Shown one piece after another: positions 36,375-47,452 of a stretch of 64,000 nt of DNA. The stretch lies in contig NC_087071.1 of NCBI RefSeq assembly GCF_963678635.1, positions 44,691,095 to 44,755,094 on the forward strand. Reading direction: 5' to 3'. Source of the stretch: Symsagittifera roscoffensis. Its lineage: Eukaryota > Xenacoelomorpha > Acoela > Convolutidae. Made by a program: the position numbers and the translations under genes. The notes beneath the pieces are model-generated. The model saw only the letters and a list, made by a program, of their open reading frames with translations. It was not told the origin of the DNA and searched no databases. The stretch's first letter is position 1. Every line of letters begins with the position of its first letter.

Positions 36375-38250
36375 TGCTACACAGAGGCAAAACTGACCTT
36401 CGCACCACTTGCGATAGAAATATGAATGTTATGAAAATCAAACGGAAAAAAAATCAAAAAATTGATTTTCACACAAAAAATGTCTTAAGAGCTCAAAACA
36501 ACCGGAACAAAATTGCCTGCACCATTAGAAACTCAACAAAGAGCTTTGGGAATGCTATGCAGAAGCCAAGTTTTCAAAAAAGACCGTTCTGTGGAACTAA
36601 GCAGACAAAAATAAGAACACAGACGATAAGCTAACTTAGCCAAAATTTTCTCTTTGGAAAAAAACAAGTCTTAACTGGAATTTAATTCCCGGGCTTTGTC
36701 GTCTCAAGCATGTGGGTTACAGCAATTTGGAATAAAGCTGAACAATCGACCTACGGGAACTAAGCCGACTAACTTGTCACAATAGACTTCTCGGCACAGG
36801 AATGTTTTATAATTTGTTTAATGTGGTTCGAATAACAACTGAAAGGGCTTTAATATGATATATCGCTCAACCCAGTCCGAAGATCGTTTGTGGTACCTGA
36901 TTTTGCTTGAAAAAAAAAACTAAAACACACGAATACAAAGTTCCTACCAATTTCCAATGTCCAGAATAAAAATTGTTCAAAAGATCGGACCTAAATTTGA
37001 ACAACCTACTTAGCGCGAACGAATCTCAGACTTAACCTGTAATTGTCTCGCCGGGAAAAAATTAGAAAATGTCGAAAAAACCAGATCCATTAAAATGAAT
37101 CAGACTAAATTTGGAACAAAAAAACGTCAAGACAACAGAATGTGAAATTCGCATCGAAAGAAAATTTACCAAGCGGTAAAAAAGCCGAAAATACCTTAGC
37201 AGAAACCCTTTAAGTCGAAAAAAAATCAACATGACTTAAGACTTATAAAAAACTAACGATTCCCTTCACTGAAAACACACACACAAAAAAAATCAACTTG
37301 ACTTAAGACTTATAAAAAACTAACGATTCCCTTCACTGAAAACACACACACAAACTTTATTTACTCGTCAAATTAAACAATATGAGGCCATCAAGCCAAT
37401 ATAAAATAGGTTGAAACCTGTTACGCCTAAAAAAAAGAAGATTAAAATATCAAAGCCGAAAAAAAATTCAAAATTTAAGGCTGATAAAAAATTATTAAGT
37501 CCCTATTACACTCAAAACACGCACACGCACACTCAATTTTTTTTAGCTCGCCTAAAAACGCAATATGTTAAGCAGATATAATACAGTCCATTAAGCAGAT
37601 ATAATATGGGCGAAATCTATCAAGCCGAAAACAAAGGAAAAACAAACGAAAAAAACCGGAAAAAAATGATGTCATGAAAAACTTGAACAACATTTTTTCT
37701 TAAGATTTTAGCAATTCGTTCTATCCAGTGAGATTATAAAATAAGTTTTCCCACAAACGACTCAAAATAAGGCCATTTATACTAAAGATTACGAGCCGAA
37801 AGGATTTGGGCAGAAAAAGTGTTTTTTAGAAAAAAGAATTCCTAAAAAAGAAAACTACGAGATCAAGAAACTACAAACTAAAGTAAATAAAAACTCGAAA
37901 AGCAACTACAATGTAATTTGCGTACAGCAAAAAAAAACTATTATACGATAAGCAGACAAATAATAAGACAACAATTTTTTGAAAGAAAATTTCCTTTGAC
38001 AAAACAGGCCATGTCACATTCGAGCTTACAACCATTGCCGTCCCAGGCGTTTTCGTTACCCCTAGACCAAGTGTGACAGACATAAAGAAAATTGAATTCA
38101 TTATGAACTGAAACTAAAATCACAATAGCTAATTTTGACTATTCTGTGAACAAAGTTATTCGCCGGAAAAAAGTCTTGTACCCGATTACAATACCCTTGC
38201 TTATCACAAGGGTAATTATGAACGCAGGGAAACACAAAAAAAATGACTTT
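36375..38250 (+). repeat. Composite dispersed repeat B, intergenic copy
   Basis: It carries the same ordered landmarks as 18639-19560: hairpin motif at 36378, GCGGTAAAAAAGCCGAAAATACC near 37175, a tRNA-like segment near 38000-38065 with CCCAGGCGTTTTCGTTACC, AATTCATTATGAAC near 38093 and AATACCCTTGCTTATCACAAG near 38190. Repeat D is nested at 36825-36985. No ORF. Confidence 0.55.
37224..37354 (+). repeat. 67-bp nearly perfect tandem duplication
   Basis: The unit from AATCAAC(A/T)TGACTTAAGAC to GAAAACACACACAC occurs twice, start-to-start 67 bases, with essentially one substitution, so it is recent. Confidence 0.85.
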
Positions 38251-38700
38251 TCTAAAAAAATTCAACTTGCGAAAATAAAAAAGATATATGCCGTTAAAGC
38301 TCTTTTAATATCCAGAAATTTGTTTCATTGACACTGTTCCGATGAACTTGAATCAATCTGAAAAAAAAAACTGGATCAACAGGCTAGGATGCTTTTATTC
38401 CGCTAAAAAATCTGAAAATAACACTAGATTTTTGAAATAAGAAGTCGATCTTGTTTCTCGTGACCGTATAACTTTTGCTGTTCGGTAGTGAAGTTTGCCT
38501 TCCGTTTAACAAAGGAAACATGAATTTAAAAAGAAATCAAAATTCAAACCGCAAATCTAAATTTAGCGTGATTAAGTTTCAAGACTTATCCAGAGATAAA
38601 AACAAACTTAAGATCACCAAAACCTCTCTAAGAGTCTTGGTTTTTTGTTTATTTTAACTACGTTCATCGCTCTTAAACACAGACAAACTCCATAAAGAAA
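38210..38700 (+). repeat. AT-rich dispersed repeat A, intergenic copy
   Basis: It shares ordered blocks with 9260-9800 and 1940-2960 (ATGAACGCAGGG, TTAAAGCTC, AAACTGGATC, AGAAGTCGATC, CGTGACCGT, GTGAAGTTTGCCTTCC, TTTAACAAAGGAAA). Non-coding. Confidence 0.55.
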
Positions 38701-39465
38701 TGTACCCAGAAAATAAAATTGAGACGATTCAGCAATGACTGTTTTAAACTGTAAGCCAGACAAAAAATTTCAACCCGAAGATCTCCATATAATGATGTTC
38801 ACACTTCCCATGATACCGAAAAAAAAATCGAATGATGCCTTGAAACTGTTTCGGGTCTTTCACAGAGCACTAAGTAATATATGTAGTTATTTTTTACAAC
38901 CTGAAAATTCCAGAATTCTGGTTGGCACTTCGGCAGACAAAAAAAGTAAACCCAATTACTCGCCAAAACTTGGCACATTTTATCGTGGAAAACAGTAATA
39001 GTTAGCGCAGCATTTACTTTGTCTTCAGCATTAATTGCCTACATTTAGTTTGTCGATGCTCCTGGTAAAGTTTTGCAAATTATATTCATGTCATTCTGTG
39101 TCCAACAAAGAGTGGTTTCTGACGAAGAAACTTTCCTTTTTTTTTGGTAACTTCGCTCTGCACCCATTTTAAGAAACAACAAGTACAGCTTGCAACTCTA
39201 TTCCACTTTAATGATTATTTCAGCGTGCTTACCTTGAAAAGACGCAGTCGTTCAGTTCAACCCGTCCAATGATGTTTATTTAATAAGTCTGAGCCTTCGT
39301 CACAATTTTTAGTTGAACTTAGCCGACCATTTTTTTTTTTCAAAAACATCCATCATTTTGCATCATCAACAAATTGTTTTCAACTCACCTTGTGCGCTAT
39401 ATTCAAAGCGTTTATGCAAAATTTTAATTATTATGATGTCCTTTTTCGTCAGAAGTACTAAGCAC

Positions 39466-39590
39466 GAGTCACGGTTGGAGGGGTCCCGGTGTCATCCGCC
39501 TCTTAACGTGGGAACGGCTGCGGCGAAATTGTTGACATGTCCTTCCCCCGCGGTTGATCCTGCACTGAGCAGGACCGGGGGCTATTAAAA
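39466..39590 (+). mobile_element. SINE body, 5'-truncated copy of the same family
   Basis: The segment starts GTCACGGTTGGAGGGGTCCC, continues GTGTCATCCGCCTC and ends AGGACCGGGGGCTATT, matching the body and 3' end of the SINE at 11231-11420. No tRNA-like head is seen, consistent with 5' truncation during retroposition. It is strikingly G+C-rich against its surroundings. Confidence 0.7.
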
Positions 39591-41386
39591 AAAGCAGGAG
39601 TACTTTATTCAAGCTCATGTTTGTAACTTCTTCAGATGATGATAAGAAAACTGCGGAGATGAAATCATGGCATTTCCGTCAAGTCATGTATTAACTGTTG
39701 AAAGCAAGGACAATCTCTGATTTTCGAGAAGAGCAGATTTTCAAACAACGCTTTACTTCACGCTACTCCTCATAAAGATCTATTCCTCGAAACATTTTGT
39801 CGCCAGAGGCCTTAGAAAAAACTTCGTTAGTCCAACAGTTAAACTGGTTAGATAGTGCCAGACTACAAGGTGACCCTTTGTGTGAAGATGGGTTCAAAAT
39901 CCCGGGGATGCTCGCTCCCCTAAATATGCATCTGGTTATAAGCATTGCCTAACCTTTATGCAATTGATCTTTCATTAACATATTATAACTATGAGACTGC
40001 ATTATAACTGCATTTTAATTTCTCTGAGCTCATTTTATTTTTATATCTCCACCTCTGCTTGAAACTTTAAAACTAAATCGGAAAAAGTTTAAGGTATAGT
40101 TTTTACACTGAGAACACCTTTTTTCACAACTTTGTCTCGCAAAAATTAAGTATTTCTTCGCAGATCAGACAATTGTCACAATTTAAGAACATCTCAAATT
40201 AACTTATATATTAAATGAATTCACATAACTTACCAAAAAAACGTTCTACAATTCAGTTTTAGTATCCAGCACGCATCCAATTTTTCAAAGAGAAAACGAA
40301 CAAATGTATTGAGATGCAAGAAAGCTGCTAAAAAGCTCCCGAATTCCAAAAAGAAATACATTTTTGAAGATTTACTTTCTCGTTCCGACAACTGAAATCG
40401 GGAGGAATTTTTTCTTCGTGCTTAAGTGTTTTTTAATTTGTTCCACGCGAAGTCAGGCACGACTTGTAATTTTCGGCATGGGTCCAGTCATACATCATAT
40501 TAAGGTTCTTTAGGTCGCGATTCGAACAACATTAAAAACGCTCCAGCAAGTTTTCTCAAATTCGAGAGAAACTTAGTGGAAAACTTTGATTTTTAGTCTG
40601 ATTTCGAGCAAGATAAGCGAGCGAACAGGCTTATAATAAGGGGATACATATATATTTAGCCGTAAAACCTTAGTATTACTAGCAAAAACAAAACGCTGGG
40701 GTTTTTAGCGCTTTCTTAAAAACAAAAAAAGCTACTAAGGAGACATAATTTCAGTCGAATTAGCCTAATTGTTGTGATAAGCTTATTAAAGAATTTCGGA
40801 AAATTGAAATGCAAGTAGCGAACTTTGACTTTGACGTTAATCTGAAGGATAGTATTGAGAAACGTTGCTCACAAAAATAGTATATTAGAGATGAAGATCT
40901 GGAACAATGAAGAAACTGATGCTATCCATAATCGATACAATTATGATAAAACGAAAAATAAAAATTAAAACATTAACGGAAAATCAAATTCTTACAAGAA
41001 CGGAAAATCAAACAATTTACAACACGAGTTGAATACGAGATGGGAGAAAGAGTTATCAAACTCGAAAGTACTCGTTAAAATTATCTTTGAAATGAATGGC
41101 GAGCCACAGATGAGTATTAAAGACCTTCTATCCCAGCGTCTGCTTATGACCAATCCGTCAAATGATGCAGCTTGCCACCCACTACGACCACGCCTTCACG
41201 CACCATATAAATCATTTTTTTACCCATGAACGCAGATCGTGATATCTGGCGCCGACGCAGTTGGCTTAAAGGATTGTTAATCGTGCCGATCATCCTATAT
41301 TGACAACGGAAGATTTGGCTCCGTGAGACAGTCAGTGCTAAGAGTTGACACGAGGCAAATAGTGTTATTGTCTGTGTGAACTTTAC

Positions 41387-43642
41387 ATGGTTGCTCGGAT
41401 CGACCTCAAGACACTACACGAAGCAAGGAAGTTGTTTACAGAAGCAGATTGTAGTACAAGGATCAAACTGGCTTTACAGAAGCAGTTGCGGCACGACGTG
41501 GGACCGTTTTCTACTGGCGAGAAGGTTTTCTACAAGCGGGAGAGTGATAAATGGAAGGCTCCTGGGGTTATCATTGGTCAAGATGGCGCCGTTGTTTTTG
41601 TCAGACATGGGGGAGCTGTGGTTAAAGTCCACAGAACAAGGCTTCGTCATGTACAGAACGATCGAGTAGTAGTGAGACCCTCTGACTTGTCAGAAGACCA
41701 CAGGACTACAATAGAACACGTTAAAGTTAAGGTAGCACACGAGACACCACAATCAGCCGACGAGGCGTTGACTCCAGGTGCATCATGTTCAGAAGACGAA
41801 GATGATGGTCCTCATGAAGTGGCAGGTATACAGGATTCGAAAAAGGAAACTGCTGCTGAATTGACTGACAACGCCCATGAAGGTGTTCTTGATATCGCCA
41901 AATCGGCCACAGGTGTTACTAAAGCGGCAACAGGAAGAATTCTTCATTTTACGAGTCGGCAACATGGCTACGAAGGAGAAAAAGTAACCGCGGTCATAAA
42001 GGGACGAGGCGGAAAAGCATCTGGAATCCACAAGAATTGGTGGAACATTGTTTACGAGAGTCCAGACAGCTGTGTCGGTAATGAAGATTGTGTGGATATA
42101 TCTAAGTTGGATGATGTTTCTATTCAAAGTGATCGAGAGACTGTTTTACTGTCCGTTCCAGATGAGTTCCAGGGCGCAAAAGTTGACGAATTGCGAAGTT
42201 GGGTGAAAAACGAGGTTTACACAGAAGTCCAAGATGTCGGGCAGGCGTATATCACTTGTAGGTGGGTACTGACAGTAAAGCCTGATCGAAAAAAGGCCAG
42301 ACTGGTTGTACGAGGTTTTGAGGATCCCGATTTCGAAACCCTGATTAAGGATTCGCCAACAGTGTCACGTGATACATTTCGTATTGCCGTGTCAATATGC
42401 GCTGCAAAGTCCTGGATGTGCCATTCGATGGATATTCGAACTGCATTTCTACAGGGTGAAGCGCTGAGACGGGATGTTTTTGTCAAACCGCCCCCTGAAG
42501 CCGAAAAACAGCATGGTGTGCTGTGGAAGCTGTTAAAGTGCGCGTATGGACTGAAGGATGCTGCTAGACATTGGTTTGAGAAAATGAAATCTGCAATTTT
42601 AGCCACTGGCTGCTTCAGTTCTAGTATGGATTCCTGCTTATTCTATCTAGCTACCCATGTTGACGACATATGGTGGGCCGGTACTCGAGCATTTAAGGAG
42701 AAAGTGATTTGCTACTTGGAGAGGGTTTTTGAGATCCGCAGCCAAGAATCGGCACCGTTCCAGCATCTAGGATTCAAAGTCACACAAGATGATAATCGCA
42801 TTATTTTGGATCTTGCTGAGTATGTCTTACAACTTGAGGAAGTTACCGTTCCTAAATCCGATGACACAATTGACCAGAAGGACCGCAGTAATCTCCGATC
42901 GGCATTAGGAAAGTTAATATGGGTGGCAAGTCAAGCGCGACCTGATATTGCCTTTTCTTTAAGCCGCCTTCTTGCCCAAGATAAGGAACGCATCAGGGGT
43001 CACTTTATGCTTATCAATAAGCTTATTCGGAAACTGCGTTTTTCTCTTGATAAAGGCCGTCTAATCTTCGAGAAGCCCGCTGATGTTGCTCATTGGTCTA
43101 TTCGAGTGTATAGTGATGCGTCGCTCAATAATTTGCCTTGTGGTGGAACACAGTCTGGGCATTTAGTGTTGCTTGAAACCCCTGGTTCAAGACCGTGTCT
43201 TCTGAATTGGCAGTCTCAGAAGCTCAGACGTATTGTCAGAAGCACAATTTGTGGAGAGACCATTGCCTGCGTTGACGCTGATGATGCTGCTTATCTGTGT
43301 CAACAAATTCTGAAAGAAGTAATGGGAATTTCGGTCCCAATAGTCTGTTCAACTGATAATCGTTCATTGGTTGACAACGTATTTTCCACCAAAGTTCAAC
43401 ACGACAAACGTCTGCGTGTAGAAATTGCATATTTACGCACCATGGTGGAGTCTGGCGTTATTTCCCGACTACAATGGGTTCCCACTAACGAACAGCTAGC
43501 AGATTGCCTTACCAAGATATCGAACCACGCTGCTGATGATCTTATTCGCTACTTGCATGAGAAGCCAGCGTACATACAAGCCAGCGGTCCTACAAGAAGC
43601 ATTTACGGAAGAAGCAAACGCACGCCTACGCCTCCCCTCTGA
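41387..43642 (+). CDS. Ty1/copia-type retrotransposon polyprotein, partial (integrase tail, RT, RNase H)
   Basis: The 751-codon frame begins inside what is normally the integrase C-terminal region: residues ~41-90 show GEKVFYKRESDKWKAPG, GQDG and VFVRHGG. After an acidic linker, the copia reverse transcriptase runs from about residue 285 (WVLTVKPD, ARLVVRGF), through MDIRTAFLQGE and CAYGLKDAARHW, to the catalytic HVDDIWWAG near 425. RNase H follows with YSDASL (~574), GETIAC (~622) and STDNRS (~654). Gag, protease and the integrase DDE core are absent, and the residues normally lying between the FYL strand and the VDD motif look shortened. No nonsense codon interrupts the frame. No convincing LTR pair flanks it. 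It is therefore a truncated but young-looking copy; autonomous activity is unlikely. Confidence 0.85.
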   Translation: MVARIDLKTLHEARKLFTEADCSTRIKLALQKQLRHDVGPFSTGEKVFYKRESDKWKAPGVIIGQDGAVVFVRHGGAVVKVHRTRLRHVQNDRVVVRPSDLSEDHRTTIEHVKVKVAHETPQSADEALTPGASCSEDEDDGPHEVAGIQDSKKETAAELTDNAHEGVLDIAKSATGVTKAATGRILHFTSRQHGYEGEKVTAVIKGRGGKASGIHKNWWNIVYESPDSCVGNEDCVDISKLDDVSIQSDRETVLLSVPDEFQGAKVDELRSWVKNEVYTEVQDVGQAYITCRWVLTVKPDRKKARLVVRGFEDPDFETLIKDSPTVSRDTFRIAVSICAAKSWMCHSMDIRTAFLQGEALRRDVFVKPPPEAEKQHGVLWKLLKCAYGLKDAARHWFEKMKSAILATGCFSSSMDSCLFYLATHVDDIWWAGTRAFKEKVICYLERVFEIRSQESAPFQHLGFKVTQDDNRIILDLAEYVLQLEEVTVPKSDDTIDQKDRSNLRSALGKLIWVASQARPDIAFSLSRLLAQDKERIRGHFMLINKLIRKLRFSLDKGRLIFEKPADVAHWSIRVYSDASLNNLPCGGTQSGHLVLLETPGSRPCLLNWQSQKLRRIVRSTICGETIACVDADDAAYLCQQILKEVMGISVPIVCSTDNRSLVDNVFSTKVQHDKRLRVEIAYLRTMVESGVISRLQWVPTNEQLADCLTKISNHAADDLIRYLHEKPAYIQASGPTRSIYGRSKRTPTPPL

Positions 43643-44449
43643 AGCGAATTATTACACGCCATGGTTGCCATAATGATGCTGATAATGTATTTACTTCGCA
43701 AGCCGTTACCGTTGCCATGCTTTTAGTTCTTTTGGTGATGTATTTAAATATGGGGAATATGTTATTGTCTGTGTTTATACTTCAGATGAATGACTGGTGG
43801 GGTTTGTAATTGAACGTATTTCCTCTGATGTTTTGACGAACTTTACAAATAGACGTCATAACTTTCACACGAGAGCAAGACGTGCATTGGTTTAACCAGA
43901 ACCTAGTGGAACAAGAAGCTATTACAGTATATTCAGTCGAGGAACTTGAAGATTTTGCTGGAAAAAAGTTCCGTCCAAATGCAACTTAATATTACCTCCT
44001 CGGAACTCAATACACGGGAAACCCCAATTGGCCCTCCTCTCTTGACTCGCAATCCGATACAACTAAATTGCATACTATGAAAACACGAAAGCTTATTTTA
44101 TCTCCAGTCCAGGAAGTTTATCCTTTTAACCAGTTAACTGAAAATAATGGGAAGTAAAAAGCGCTTCTACACGTAGTTGTGAAAGAGCTTACAACAAAAC
44201 GACCTACGAATCAACTGGGCCAAAAAGTGTTTGGACTGACACACAACAACTTGAAAAAGTAGCAAACAGTTCAAACATCAATCCTTATCTTCCTAATTTC
44301 AGCGAAAACAAAGACACCTAAATTTAGCTGCTGAAGTGGTGCTACTTCCGTTGTGCTTAACTTCCACTAAATCATCTAAAACAATTATTTTTCATGATAG
44401 CAGTAGATTATTCAAACAAACAATTGTAAGCACTTGAACTTAGTGTTGA
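43643..44449. other. Non-coding copia 3' flank and degenerate LINE 5' part
   Basis: Just after the copia frame the sequence is non-coding. GTTATTGTCTGTGT occurs at 43761 and also at 41361, just before the copia frame, possibly remnants of LTR or UTR sequence. From about 43.86 kb, broken stretches of the + strand look translated in type but carry several stops and may be the ORF start of the LINE that follows. Confidence 0.35.
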
Positions 44450-47110
44450 GTCTCTGCCCGATATAATGTCTTACTTTAACAGAAAAAGACAAAACTGATA
44501 GTTGGTTAATCAGTAGTTAAAGCCAATTTCACGTCAAAAATATAAACCCTCATGATGGAGGTGCAATGCTCCAAACAATAAAAACCTGCTGTGTACTTAA
44601 CCACATCGAAATGCCTTTGGAGGAAGGTATGCTGGCTGTGAAATAAAAAAAGACATGAAATCAATTTCCCAGTTGGAGTTATATACAATACACCCAAAGC
44701 TAACAAATTTATTGTCAAAAAAATTGGAAATACTTTTGGATGACAATAAGGCTCTGAACCGGCAATTCACCCTAAGTGGCGATTTTGACATAGATACTAC
44801 AAAGGACAATCTACTTGTTCATAAATACTTGAACAGCATATCAGTAATCATCAAAGATTTTGATTTTTTTTAGTACTGAAACAACTCGTATTACAGAACA
44901 CACGCACGCAACTTGTTTGGATCAATTCAATCAAAACTTACCATCGCCTATTTCAAAGTACTGAACTATGAAAACAGATCTGATCAATTTCCTATCACTT
45001 TAGAATGGAAAATAGGAAGCTATGACTGCAAAAATAAGCTCACAATTCGGGATACACTCTTTTTTCAGAAATCCCAAAAAAATCCAGTTTCTTGAAAACG
45101 TTGATGATGTTTTGAAACTAGTAAAAGAAAAATAACTGTTTAAAATGCAAGACTCAGATGCTGCGTTCTGTTTTTTCAAGAGATCAATTGAAAGTTTTCC
45201 TAACGAATTTGAACAGCCTAGATACACAACAACCCATGTAAAAACCTGGCCATTTTGACTGACCAAGACTCATTAAAATATAAAATGAATGCAGCGGATA
45301 AATGGAACACCTCACAGCATAAATTACTTTTTCAAACAAATCAGTCCAAGAGTTTGAGCACAGTTTGGAGAAGAAGTTAAACAATCTAAGAGACAGTACT
45401 ACTAGATTAAATTTCGAAACTACACCGGAGACTCAAGACAAACTAATAAGCTGATGAAAGGCATTACAGGCAGAATTATCAAAAACCATCAAAACGCCAA
45501 ACTTACAGTCGTGCGTCAATGAATGTAAAAAACCCACTGATATAGATATAGCGAAAAGTTCCAGTCTCAATGTATCTCAGGGAAACAAAAACTACAGAAA
45601 ATTTTCAAAATTATTAACAGTTTGGACAAGGGGTATTCGGCATGCAACGACGACTACATAAGTAACATAATTGTTAAGACTTCAACAACTCTTGCCCTGA
45701 ATCTGTGTTTCACCATCAACGTATCTTTAAGGGCGTCTTTCCTAAGGCGCTCCGTGGAGCAAAAATCTTCACTCTCCATAGAGAAAGCTCAAACGGATGA
45801 AAAAAATTACAAACATATCTCTTATTGTTTGTGGAGTTAAATATATGTACGACCAACATAAACCGCATGTATTCTTATCTTGAAGTTCTCGCTTTTACAT
45901 TCAAAATCTTTTGTTCGCTGCAATAAACATAGTAAATTTGTTGCTTTGACAGAGAGAACTGAACGAATACATTTATCACCTTCATATGAAAATAACAACT
46001 TTTTCTTGGATTTAAAAAGCTTTTGATACCAGTTAATTACGATATTTAAAACACAAATTGGAGAAAATTGGGCTTCACAGTACTTGCTGATTTGGTTTAA
46101 AACTTACCTTGGCAGCCGCTTACAGCGGGTAGAAATTAATGGAGTTAGTTTGATTGGAATCAAATAGCATGTGATTTCCGCAAGGGTCAATCCTTGGCCA
46201 TTTTTTAGTTCTCAATTAGAGCAATGATCTTCCTTTTTCATGCAAGTCGGCAGAGACAATCCTCACTACTAATGATGCAAATTTAACAATCATAGGTTGC
46301 ACTCGACGATTTATAATCAGACTCAGAGAAATTGAACAATGTGTTATAAGCAAACAAATTGGCTTTATATTCATGACCAAATGAGGGTAAAATATTGTGC
46401 ATTCTCAGTAATTTTTGATTAAAAGCTTTCAAAATGAATACTAAACCTGTTTGCAAGTTCTTTGTTGATTATTAGTTTTCGTTTGTTAGTCACATTGAGT
46501 ATGTTAACATGTGACAATTCAATTAACAATTAATTGTTAACAATTAGAAACAAATGTGGTCTTGTATCGAAACAAAGACATTGTGTTCCGAGACTGAAAC
46601 TATTAGACTTCTACTTCAACAACGTTAGACCAAATAAAAAAAATGGGAATTTTATTTATGGATTCTGTACTTACTCATTGAACTCAATTTTTATTTTAAA
46701 AAAAATTCAGATTTTAAATATTTCAGAAAAAGGCTGGATCACTGTCAAGACATTTAAGGAAAACAAAAAATATTAACTGTTCATATCAAATATTGTATGT
46801 GAGCAAATGTTCACTTGAATCTGTGAACAAATCATATTCAGAACCTTTTTTAAGCGATATGTTTAGCTTTGAAACTGTTAGAAAACCCACAAGAAGATGC
46901 AGTTCCAATTTACTATCGGAACCTTTTTGCAAACGGAACAATGTAATATATTCAACGATTTTGTTCAAAGTTATACAACAAACAGAAAACCTTAAATTTA
47001 TTACAGAGAAATTGAAAACAGTTCATTTATTAAAACATCCTTTTTATTCACAAATTCATTCTGGTTCAGAAGAGAAAACTAGAAAAAAAAGCTGGATCAA
47101 CCGCAGCAGA
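44450..47110 (+). pseudogene. Degenerate LINE (endonuclease and reverse transcriptase), multiply broken
   Basis: The reading frame is shattered by stops and frameshifts, but in order I can follow an apurinic-type endonuclease (HPKLTNLLSKKLE and FTLSGDFDIDTTKDN, 44.69-44.85 kb, equivalent to the GDFN motif), an RT finger region (TDEKNY, about 45.79 kb, for the N-Y-R-P-I-S motif), FLDLK near 45.99 kb for the catalytic F-D-x-x-K-A-F-D block, HKLEKIG near 46.04 kb, RLQRVEINGV near 46.12 kb, and a C-terminal tail (TRRCSSNLLSEPFCKRN, 46.88-46.94 kb). The order and spacing match CR1/L2/Jockey-type LINEs. It is long dead. Confidence 0.6.
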
Positions 47111-47452
47111 TGAATTTCAATTGAACTCAAAAAGTACATTATACCAAAGTGCATCAAAATTGTAGAAGTTTTTCCTAAAAAAAACAAAAAAAATCAGCAA
47201 GACCTTTTTTCCTAAAAAAAAAATAAATCAGCAAGACCTCAGCAAGACATTTATTTGCGTGTTAGTTTAGCTAGCAAGTGTCAAAAAGGTAAATTGTATA
47301 TGACAAATCTTTAGATGATTCTTACCGTGACTAAATTACTAAGAAAACAAGGGAAGCCAATTACTGCAGAGAATGTTCCGACCATGTCTTGCAACAACAA
47401 CAGAAAGACTTAAATTCCTTCCATGAAGGTATAAAGAAATGTAATAACAAAA
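47111..47452. other. Non-coding spacer between two LINE remains
   Basis: No coding potential. A short direct duplication (CCTAAAAAAAA...AATCAGCAAGACCT, 47175-47245) is present. It probably includes the 3' UTR of the minus-strand LINE on its right side, but no poly(A) tail is clear. Confidence 0.4.

Larger units (their letters stand above)
32727..41386. other. Gene-free repeat graveyard
   Basis: I find no coding region of any recognisable family here; all open frames are short, low-complexity and lysine/asparagine rich. The stretch is built of AT-rich repeats: tandem ~160-bp units at 35314-35990, composite repeat B at about 36375-38250, repeat A at 38210-38700, repeat D at 36825-36985, hairpin motifs at 34351, 35247 and 36378, a 67-bp duplication at 37224, and a SINE at 39466. 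From about 39.6 to 41.3 kb the sequence looks unique but non-coding. Confidence 0.6.

Noticed and set aside
38735-38998. 87-codon ORF in the repeat region
   Set aside because: It has no recognisable family, no neighbouring exons and a composition typical of random AT-rich frames.
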